From: an uncultured bacterium
Lineage (GTDB): Bacteria; Cyanobacteriota; Vampirovibrionia; Gastranaerophilales; Gastranaerophilaceae
DNA: 7,513 nucleotides
NCBI GenBank assembly: GCA_900553845.1
Contig: USEW01000091.1
Span: 1 to 7,513, forward strand
Direction of reading: 5' to 3'
In this document: piece by piece, positions 1-6,700 of the stretch
Numbering within the stretch: position 1 is the stretch's first letter
How the letters are laid out: each line of letters opens with the position of its first letter
The notes under the pieces: model-generated
The model's database searches: none
What the model saw: the letters and a program-made list of their open reading frames with translations, nothing else
Told to the model about the DNA's origin: nothing
Made by a program: the position numbers and the translations under genes

Positions 1-56
1 ATATTCTTTAATGGTTTTGCTTCTTCAGCATATTCATTATTCCCATGAAAACACAT
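1..56 (-). CDS. possible N-terminal fragment of an unidentified minus-strand gene
   Basis: Reading leftwards from an ATG at 56-54, the frame stays open to the window edge and gives MCFHGNNEYAEEAKPLKN. The codon choice (GAA, GCT, GCA, AAA, CCA) resembles real coding sequence in an AT-rich genome. Against it, there is no Shine-Dalgarno sequence before the ATG, and a promoter would have to lie inside the tmRNA gene. Two + strand frames are also open at the edge, one ending at the TGA at 46-48. I do not recognise the product, and the fragment is too short to decide. Confidence 0.2.
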   Translation of the reverse strand, partial: MCFHGNNEYAEEAKPLKN

Positions 57-77
57 TGTACATTTAAAATTAAATAT

Positions 78-484
78 GGGGACGCTTTTGGATTTGACAG
101 GGCGATTGTTGCATTTAAATTGCGAGTCGAAGCGCTGTTCTTCGTTAAAACGAGCAAATTAAAATAAACGCTACAGATAATGTTGTAGTTGCTGATTTTT
201 CACGTGCTCAAGCACGTAAAGCTGCTTAATCGTTATAGCAGTTCAGCCACCTCAATTTGTCCAGCTTGCCGATAATTGAGGTAAATTATGCAAGTTGCGG
301 TTGAATGTTTAAAGGGCATTCAATCTAAGTATTTCCTTTAAGCTTGTAAATAGCTTATAATTTACTTTGAGTTATTCTAAGTTTGAAAGTATGACATTAT
401 AACTTGAATTTTAAACTTTATACACTCGTAGAGGTTTAAATGTTACCGTTTTGGACGTGGGTTCGACTCCCACCGTCTCCACCA
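78..484 (+). ncRNA. ssrA: transfer-messenger RNA (tmRNA), one-piece
   Basis: tmRNA rescues ribosomes stalled on broken mRNAs: it is charged with alanine, enters the A site with SmpB, and adds a degradation tag. The 5' end GGGGACG (78-84) pairs with CGTCTCC (474-480) before ACCA, so the CCA is encoded. The third pair is G80-T478, the G3-U70 wobble read by alanyl-tRNA synthetase. The T arm is GTGGG-TTCGACT-CCCAC (457-473) and the conserved GGATTTGACAGG stretch follows the 5' end. P2 pairs 112-119 with 435-442 and 122-126 with 425-429. Four pseudoknots can be traced: PK1 (128-132/140-144 with 134-139/149-155), PK2 (249-257/274-282 with 265-269/290-294), PK3 (301-307/317-323 with 309-315/335-341) and a probable PK4 (346-351/360-365 with 353-357/378-382). 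The tag frame lies between PK1 and PK2, as expected. The 407-nt length is normal to slightly long. No circular permutation is seen. Confidence 0.97.
170..229 (+). other. tmRNA tag reading frame (resume codon GCT to TAA)
   Basis: The resume codon is best placed at GCT (170-172), 14 bases after PK1 and preceded by an A-rich stretch. It gives ATDNVVVADFSRAQARKAA, ending at TAA 227-229. The tag starts with Ala and ends in Ala-Ala, as expected for a ClpXP/ClpAP-type degradation signal, although the residue before the final pair is Lys and not the common Leu or Val. Bases 202-208 and 211-217 are perfectly complementary, so the codons for RAQAR can form a hairpin. This may correspond to helix P5. 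Confidence 0.85.
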
Positions 485-493
485 TTAAAATAC

Positions 494-519
494 AGAGGCT
501 TACGAAAGAACCTCTTTTT
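494..519 (+). terminator. Rho-independent terminator of ssrA
   Basis: AGAGG (494-498) pairs with CCTCT (511-515), can extend by two T-A pairs past a bulged C, and is followed directly by a T run ending at 519. It lies ten bases after the tmRNA CCA end, as expected for termination of the precursor. The stem is short, but position and T tract fit. Confidence 0.75.
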
Positions 520-680
520 AGTGTCAAATACCCTGTACAGTGCGGACTTTGGCCGATTTAGAAGAATTTATTCAAGTTTAATATTAGTAAAGTAGATTAT
601 AATTTTATAAACCAATATTGTTTAATATAAAAAGAATGTAAATCTTATGAACTTAAATGTTACAAATTAATACAAAGAAT
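520..680 (+). other. gene-free, AT-rich spacer between ssrA and the nrdDG riboswitch
   Basis: No convincing gene is present. The first 40 bases are richer in GC than the rest and contain the palindrome CTGTACAG (533-540) and a short CGG/CCG stem (543-555). The remainder is very AT-rich. The nrdDG promoter should lie here, because the aptamer starts near 681. The best -10 candidate is TATAAT at 598-603, but it has no good -35 at normal spacing. A GTG-started frame at 521-595 encodes 24 residues without a ribosome binding site and is not called as a gene. Confidence 0.5.
598..603 (+). promoter_or_regulatory. candidate -10 box for the nrdDG transcript
   Basis: This is a perfect TATAAT hexamer about 80 bases ahead of the aptamer. 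No recognisable -35 lies 16-18 bases upstream (the sequence there is AGTTTA-like), and the region is so AT-rich that chance matches are expected. A competing, better-spaced match (TTTCCA, 17 bases, TATAAT) ends at 752 but falls inside the proposed aptamer. Confidence 0.2.
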
Positions 681-849
681 AGGTGCTATAGATAACAAAA
701 GAGTTAAATTTTATTAATAAATGTTTCCATTACTATATTTTTATATTATAATAAGAAGAACAATTTAAGGAAAGTAGTGTGAAAATCACTCGCTGGTCCG
801 CAACCGTGAAAGTCGGAATACTTAATTGAGTAAGCACCTCGAGACAGGA
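681..849 (+). promoter_or_regulatory. cobalamin (B12) riboswitch aptamer
   Basis: This is an mRNA element that binds a cobalamin and controls the downstream genes. The core at about 767-810 follows the family consensus: GGAAA, then a stem-loop GTGTGAAAATCAC, then CGCTGGTCCGCAACCGTGA, which matches the hallmark CGCAACYGUGA segment. A B12-box-like 3' part (AAGCACCTCGAGACAGG, 832-848) follows. AGGTGC (681-686) is the exact complement of GCACCT (834-839), giving a 6-bp closing helix. UCAC (786-789) can pair with GUGA (806-809). The peripheral helix 819-831 is short, as in compact members of the family. Oddities are an AT-rich insertion between the 5' strand and the core, and a 3' box that departs from the usual order around GAGACC. 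The core call is firm, the 5' boundary is not. It sits just upstream of nrdD, in line with reported B12 control of B12-independent isoenzymes. Confidence 0.82.
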
Positions 850-919
850 ATTTGGGAAAAGTAAATAAATTTGATATTACGGGAGCTACCCTGTTTCTGC
901 CTTTTTATGAAAAAAAAGG
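841..919 (+). promoter_or_regulatory. expression platform of the riboswitch: alternative helices and SD-masking hairpin
   Basis: Three pairings are visible. CCTTTTT (900-906) pairs perfectly with AAAAAGG (913-919) over a 6-base loop and would cover most of the nrdD Shine-Dalgarno sequence. GAGACAGG of the B12 box (841-848) pairs with CCTGTTTC (890-897), eight pairs including one G-U, so aptamer folding and this helix exclude each other. A small hairpin, ACGGG/CCCTGT (879-894) with loop AGCTA, competes with the second helix. Translation control fits best. A terminator is less likely, since the T run (902-906) has no strong GC stem right before it. Which fold is the bound state is inference. 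Confidence 0.5.
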
Positions 920-921
920 AG
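915..921 (+). promoter_or_regulatory. strong ribosome binding site that fixes the nrdD start
   Basis: AAAGGAG lies six bases before the ATG at 928. The frame is open further upstream to a TTG at 871 and an ATG at 907, but those codons lie in the riboswitch platform and lack a binding site, so 928 is the start. Confidence 0.9.
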
Positions 922-927
922 ATTAAC

Positions 928-3201
928 ATGCAACATTTAAGCAAGGGAAAAATCATTAACATTAACGAGTTGGGCATAGAGGATTCAATTCAAGAGTCAA
1001 CTGTTACCAGACCAAAATCAATGGATAACGTAAATCCTATAAAAAAAGTTATAGATTATGAAAATAAATTAAATCTTAATAATATAAAAATAATTAAAAA
1101 AGACGGTACTAAAGAAGATTATAATGTGCAAAAAGTAGTTTCTGCGGTAAAAAAATCCGCAGCAAGAATGCTTGTTGAATTTAATGAAAAAGAAATTGAA
1201 AACATTTGTAATTATGTTAACACAAGCATTATAGAAACAAGACAATCAGAAATTGAAATTTTTAAAATGCATTGTATTGTTGAAAACGCACTTGAAAACT
1301 TAAACCCGAAAGTTGCTAAAAGCTATAGAAATTACAGAAATTATAAAATTGACTTTGTTCACATGCTTGATAAAGTTTATCAGGATAGTCAAAAAATTAT
1401 GTATATAGGGGATAAAGAAAACGCCAATGCTGATTCTGCTCTTGTTTCAACAAAACGTTCTTTAATTTTTAATCAATTGAATAAAGAATTATATAAAAAG
1501 TTCTTTTTAACAGTACCTGAATTGCAAGCTATTCGTGACGGATATATTTATATTCATGATATGTCAGCAAGACGCGACACAATAAACTGCTGTCTATTTA
1601 ATGTTGCAAATGTCTTAAAAGGCGGTTTTGAAATGGGTAATCTCTGGTATAACGAGCCTAAAACATTAGAAGTTGCCTTTGATGTAATAGGTGATATAGT
1701 TATGGCTGCTGCAAGTCAGCAATATGGCGGTTTTACCGTGCCAGAAGTGGATAAAATTCTTGGCCCATATGCACAAAAAACATTTAATAAAAAATACCAA
1801 AGATATATTGAAATGGGTGTTTCTCCAGAAAAAGCAGAGCAAGAAGCCCTCAATGACGTTGAAAAAGATTTTCATGACGGATTTCAAGGCTGGGAATACA
1901 AGTTTAATACAGTCGCTTCAAGCCGCGGGGATTATCCGTTTATAGCGATGACAATGGGGCTTGGTACTGAAAGATTTGAAAAAATGGCATCAATGATGAT
2001 GCTTCAAGTAAGAAAAGAGGGGCAGGGTAAAAAAGAAAATAAAAAGCCTGTTTTATTTCCTAAAGTTGTATTCTTATACGATGAAGAACTTCATGGCAAA
2101 GGTAAAGAATTGGAAGATGTATTTAATGCAGGTATTGAATGCTCTAAAAAAGCAATGTATCCGGATTGGCTATCATTAACAGGTGAAGGTTATATTGCAA
2201 GCATGTATAAAAAATATAAACGTGTAATTTCACCAATGGGATGCAGAGCTTTCTTGTCTCCTTGGTATCAAAAAGGCGGAATGAAACCTGCTGATGAAAA
2301 TGACAAACCTGTATTTGTAGGCAGATTTAATGTTGGAGCAATAAGTCTTCACCTGCCAATGATTTATGCCAAGGCTCAAAAAGAAAATAAGGATTTCTAT
2401 AAAGTTCTTGATTATTATTTGGAAATGATTAGAAACCTGCATAAGCGTACATATGAATATCTAGGGGAAATGAGAGCTTCTATTAACCCGCTAGGATTCT
2501 GTGAAGGTGGCTTCTATGGTGGCAACCTTGGGCTTCAAGACAAGATTAAGCCAATTCTTAAATCTTCAACTGCATCTTTCGGTATCACTGCATTGAATGA
2601 GTTGCAGGAACTTTATAACTGTAAATCTCTTGTTGAAGACGGAGAGTTTGCACTTGAAGTAATGAAATATATCAACGAAAAAATTAACCAGTTTAAAGAA
2701 GAAGACGGTAATCTTTATGCTATTTATGGAACCCCTGCTGAAAATCTATGCGGATTGCAAGTAGAACAATTCCGTAAAAAATATGGAGTTATTAATAAAG
2801 TTTCAGACAGAGGATATGTTTCAAATAGCTTCCACTGCCATGTGTCAGAAAATATCGGCCCTATAGAAAAACAGGATTTGGAAGGCAGGTTCTGGGAACT
2901 TTTAAACGGAGGAAAAATCCAATACGTAAAATATCCTGTCTCTTATAATACAAAAGCAATAAAAACTCTTGTAAAAAGAGCTATGGACAAAGGTTTTTAC
3001 GAAGGTGTAAATCTTTCATTGGCATATTGCGATGATTGCGGACATCAAGAATTGTCAATGGATGTATGCCCTAAATGTGGAAGCAAAAATTTAACAAAAA
3101 TTGACAGAATGAACGGTTATCTTTCATATTCACGGGTTAAGGGCGACACTCGTCTAAATGTAGCAAAGATGGAAGAAATTAAAGACAGGGTGAGCAGGTA
3201 A
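928..3201 (+). CDS. nrdD: anaerobic (class III) ribonucleoside-triphosphate reductase, large subunit
   Basis: This enzyme reduces ribonucleoside triphosphates to deoxyribonucleotides in the cytoplasm using an oxygen-sensitive glycyl radical. The 757-residue protein begins with about 50 low-complexity residues, then an ATP-cone regulatory domain (about 51-141) for overall activity control. The catalytic barrel follows. NCCLFNVANVL puts cysteines at 221-222, and MGCRAFLSPW puts the second active-site cysteine at 439. NPLGFCEGG (520-528) and YGTPAENLCG (600-609) are family signatures. A C-terminal zinc ribbon uses C701, C704, C714 and C717, and RMNGY places the radical glycine at G730. Length is normal for an ATP-cone NrdD. 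The start is set by AAAGGAG six bases upstream of the ATG. Two out-of-operon controls are likely: the B12 riboswitch in the leader and dATP/ATP binding by the cone. No frameshift or missing key residue is seen. Whether formate or a thioredoxin-type protein is the reductant cannot be told by eye. Confidence 0.97.
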   Translation: MQHLSKGKIININELGIEDSIQESTVTRPKSMDNVNPIKKVIDYENKLNLNNIKIIKKDGTKEDYNVQKVVSAVKKSAARMLVEFNEKEIENICNYVNTSIIETRQSEIEIFKMHCIVENALENLNPKVAKSYRNYRNYKIDFVHMLDKVYQDSQKIMYIGDKENANADSALVSTKRSLIFNQLNKELYKKFFLTVPELQAIRDGYIYIHDMSARRDTINCCLFNVANVLKGGFEMGNLWYNEPKTLEVAFDVIGDIVMAAASQQYGGFTVPEVDKILGPYAQKTFNKKYQRYIEMGVSPEKAEQEALNDVEKDFHDGFQGWEYKFNTVASSRGDYPFIAMTMGLGTERFEKMASMMMLQVRKEGQGKKENKKPVLFPKVVFLYDEELHGKGKELEDVFNAGIECSKKAMYPDWLSLTGEGYIASMYKKYKRVISPMGCRAFLSPWYQKGGMKPADENDKPVFVGRFNVGAISLHLPMIYAKAQKENKDFYKVLDYYLEMIRNLHKRTYEYLGEMRASINPLGFCEGGFYGGNLGLQDKIKPILKSSTASFGITALNELQELYNCKSLVEDGEFALEVMKYINEKINQFKEEDGNLYAIYGTPAENLCGLQVEQFRKKYGVINKVSDRGYVSNSFHCHVSENIGPIEKQDLEGRFWELLNGGKIQYVKYPVSYNTKAIKTLVKRAMDKGFYEGVNLSLAYCDDCGHQELSMDVCPKCGSKNLTKIDRMNGYLSYSRVKGDTRLNVAKMEEIKDRVSR

Positions 3202-3202
3202 A

Positions 3203-3700
3203 ATGAATTATCATGACATAACAAAAGAAGATATGCTAAACGGAGAAGGTTTACGTGTTGTCTTGTGGGTTTCAGGCTGTGAACACCACTGCAAAAACTG
3301 TCAGAATCCAATAACTTGGGATAAAAATTGCGGACTTAAGTTTGATAAAGAGGCAGAAAAAGAGCTTTTTGATGCTCTTGATAAAGCTTATATTGATGGC
3401 ATAACATTTAGTGGAGGTGATCCGCTTATGCCTTATAATAGAAGTGAAGTTTTTAGACTCATAAAAAAGTGCCGAAAACTTTATCCAAATAAAACAATAT
3501 GGATCTATACAGGTTATGTCTGGGAACAAATAAAAGACCTTGAAGAAATTTCTGATATTGATGTAATTGCTGAGGGAAAATTTGTTGAAGAACTTAAAGA
3601 TAATAATCTAGAATGGGTCGGAAGCTCCAATCAAAGAGTAATTGACGTTAAAAAATCTTTAGAAAATAGTATTGTTATTATTGTAAAAAATAAGTCCTGA
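3203..3700 (+). CDS. nrdG: anaerobic ribonucleotide reductase activating enzyme (radical SAM)
   Basis: NrdG uses a [4Fe-4S] cluster and S-adenosylmethionine to generate the glycyl radical on NrdD. The 165-residue protein has the family opening NGEGLRVVLWVSGC (13-26), the cluster motif C26-x3-C30-x2-C33 (CEHHCKNC), and the SAM-binding SGGDP at 70-74. The small single-domain length is typical. The ATG follows the nrdD stop by one base and only a weak GCAGG precedes it, so translation is probably coupled to nrdD and both depend on the upstream riboswitch. The stop codon TGA (3698-3700) is inside a small hairpin of the terminal element. No alternative activase family fits as well, because PflA-type activases are longer and carry other motifs. 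Confidence 0.95.
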   Translation: MNYHDITKEDMLNGEGLRVVLWVSGCEHHCKNCQNPITWDKNCGLKFDKEAEKELFDALDKAYIDGITFSGGDPLMPYNRSEVFRLIKKCRKLYPNKTIWIYTGYVWEQIKDLEEISDIDVIAEGKFVEELKDNNLEWVGSSNQRVIDVKKSLENSIVIIVKNKS

Positions 3701-3736
3701 AAAACAGGTATTATAATTTATAATAAATACTTATTT
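3688..3736. terminator. foldable bidirectional terminator-like element between nrdG and the RM gene
   Basis: An outer stem AAATAAGT (3688-3695) pairs perfectly with ACTTATTT (3729-3736). Inside it sit two hairpins: CCTG-AAAAA-CAGG (3696-3708) and TATTAT-AATTT-ATAATA (3709-3725), leaving only three bases unpaired. The element overlaps the ends of both convergent genes. On the minus strand the CCTG/CAGG hairpin is followed by ACTTATTTTTT, which suits termination of the restriction gene. On the + strand the following T tract is poor. The GC core is only four pairs, so strength is uncertain. Confidence 0.45.
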
Positions 3737-6700
3737 AAAATTTCTTGTTTTTGTTGTTTTGAATTGTTGATTATTGCTTGCGCTTCTGTGATTTGTTTTT
3801 CAAGTTCTTCTATTTGAGTAATTATTTCTTTTTGTATTCGTAAACTTGGAACTGGTATTTTGACAGTTTGTATTTTGTTTAAATGCAAATTTGGCACTCC
3901 CATACCTTTTTGAATACTTTCATTAAATTGCTTATAGCAGAAATCACTATTAACAATATATAACAAGTATTTTGGCAAAATTAGTTGTTTATTTGGTCTT
4001 AATACAGCTAAAGTTACATATATATCAAAAATTCTATCTGTTTCAACTAATGCAGCAACGCCAATAGTTCCATTTTTTGCAAGAAGAACGTCATCTCTTT
4101 GAGGTGCAATTCTTTTATACAATTTTTCATGAAGTTCCGGGATAATATATTTAATAGAATTTTCATCCCAATTAATTTTTTTTGTAGTAACATCTTTTGA
4201 TGAAATAAAAGGGACCCCTTCTTTTTTATTACAATATGTTGGTGTTTGGTGTGTGCCGTCAGTAATTTTCATTGAACAAACATCTTGTATAGTCATTATG
4301 TTATATGTTTCAATTTCATCAATTATACCTGAAATTCTTCTATTTAATTGGGTAAGTTTTTGTTCAGTTTCTAATCTATTATTTTCTATTTTATCAATAT
4401 CTTTTACTATTCTTTTTTGAATATCAATTGGTGGTAGTGGAAACTGAATTTTTTTTATGTCATCAATATAAACATGTGGTTGAGCATTCCCTTTTTGCAA
4501 GTCATAAACAACATTTTGCATACTACTTAATACTTCATATACATAACGAATATTAATAGTATTGTCATCATTAGATTTAATTGTCGAACAATCTGAAGCC
4601 CATATTTGCCTATCCCAAAAATTTACATATCCTGCATTTGCACCAGATGCACTTATTGTAATAACATCTGCATCTCGATTTGCAACATTATGCATGTATG
4701 CATAATGAATTCCTCCTGCAACGACAGGAACTGTACCTTCTTTAGTTTGTTGTTTAGTAATGCTTTTCCCTTTTTCAATAATTAAATTTGGAATATTGCC
4801 TAATTCTATAATTTTCCACTTACTCTCAAGTTTTATTTTTTTTTTAGCTTTAACATTTATTGATTTTTCAAAATCTGCTCTATCAAAAATCATCATTTCA
4901 AGCAGATTAATTCTTGTAATGTTAGCTTTTAATGTTTCATCAATTTCAGAATTAAAATCATTTTCAAAGGCCTTATAGATATATGTACTTGCCTTTTTAG
5001 GGTTATCAAAAACTTTGTTATCATATAGTTTTGTACATTCATCAATACTTTTACCTTTACTAAATGCATGCATACCTTCTGAACCTCTACGGTCTGATTT
5101 ATAATAGCCTAAAAATTGCTTTTCTGCTTCTTTTTCACCAGTTTTAACAATAACGAGTTTTTGAGGATAAGCAAGAATAAAGTAATAAATTTTTTCTTTT
5201 TCTAATGCTATAACTTTATTCCAAAATTCTTTTTCTGTTTTTGATATAATTTTTTGTGAATATTCTTTGTATAAATTGTGTTCTTTTACTTTATCATTCG
5301 GATTTTGTTCTAATAAAGTCACATAATCATCAAAAGTTATGCCTTCCCAGACATAATTAACGTATTTTGAAACAGGAGTTTCAAGACAATTAATTGTAAC
5401 ATCAATATGATTTGTGAAGAATTTATCAACAGTTTTCTTTAAAGTTATACACTCTTTATTATTTCTTCTTCGTAAGAACAATACAACTGTATTTGTTCCT
5501 GTTGCCATAAATGTATTTGAACCCAGTTCTGTTATTGCAATAATTTCAAAGTATTTTAAAAGTATTTCTCTTGTTCTTGTATATATGCCTGCATTTGTTA
5601 ATATTGAACTGGGCAAAACTATACCGGCTACACCACCATCTTTTAATAGTTGTTTTGTTCTTTCAACAAACAAACATTCTATTTCAGAACTTCTATCAGT
5701 CAAATATTTATATAACTCAAATTCTTCACTAACATTGCTATTTTTAATATTACCTTTAAAAGCATCAACAGAATAAGGTGGATTTGAGACTACTATTGAA
5801 AATTTCGCTTTTTTTGAGTCCTCTATCTTTGTATTTTCCGACAACAAACCAACATAATTTTTCGAATAATTAAAACTATCCAATCCATCACCGTGTATAA
5901 CTTGTGCTAAACCGTCACCATAAAAATAACAGCCTACTTTTGCAACCTTCACAAGTCTATAATCTTTTTCTATGCCATAAACATATTTACCAGCCCAAGA
6001 ATATGGGTCTAATTTCCATTTGCTAACAGTTTTAGTTGCTTCAGGATAAAAGTTCGTGGTGTCAATATTATCAATACAATCTTGATATGCTTCCATTATT
6101 TCAGTAATAAAATGTCCACTTCCAGCAGCATAGTCAATAACTGCAGGCAATTTAGGCACTGGCTGATTTATAGACTCTGCAAGCATTTTATCAAGTGGCA
6201 ATGATTTTGTTATAAATTTTGTTATAGGAGGTGGTGTAAAAAATTGTCCAGCTTCCTGTTTTAAGCCTGTTGATAATAATCTTTCAAAAAAATCACTTAA
6301 ATGTTGCTGTTTTCTCGGATATCTTATTTGATACTTTTCTAAAAGTTGCACTACTTCTTTTAAAACTTTAAAGTTATCATCAAAAGATTCATCATCAATA
6401 ACATCTTTTATATCAAAAACTTTGTTAAATTTTAAGAATTTTTTTTTCTTTTCTAATAATTCTTCTTCATTTTCGTACTTAAAATCTTCATCTGAAATGC
6501 CTTCAATTTCTTTTTTTAAGAATTCATATAATCCTGATTTGTGTAAATTGTAAAGCCTAACTTGAAAATCAACGGCATTATCTACTTCTTCTAACCATTG
6601 AAATTCTAGCTTATCATTTTCTCGTTTCTTTTCATCATATATTTTAGCTAAAAAAAGGTTAAAGATCTTATTAAAAGCATTTGGCTTGTCAGATACAGAA

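Noticed and set aside
457..484. ssrA 3' end as an attachment site for an integrated element
   Set aside because: tmRNA genes are common integration sites, but I see no direct repeat of the 3' end elsewhere in the window and no integrase gene.
521..595. GTG-started 24-residue frame after the ssrA terminator
   Set aside because: No Shine-Dalgarno sequence, starts just after the terminator T run, and no recognisable family; too short to support.
721..760. Possible NrdR box (TACTATATTTTTATA) upstream of nrdD
   Set aside because: It lacks the symmetric ACA/TGT ends of the NrdR consensus, and no second box at the usual spacing is present.
871..927. In-frame extension of nrdD from TTG (871) or ATG (907)
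   Set aside because: It overlaps the riboswitch expression platform, has no ribosome binding site, and the ATG at 928 has a strong one at ideal spacing.
5414..5776. 120-residue + strand frame opposite the RM gene
   Set aside because: It is antisense to the conserved methyltransferase NPPY region and lacks a ribosome binding site or family features; a shadow of the real gene.
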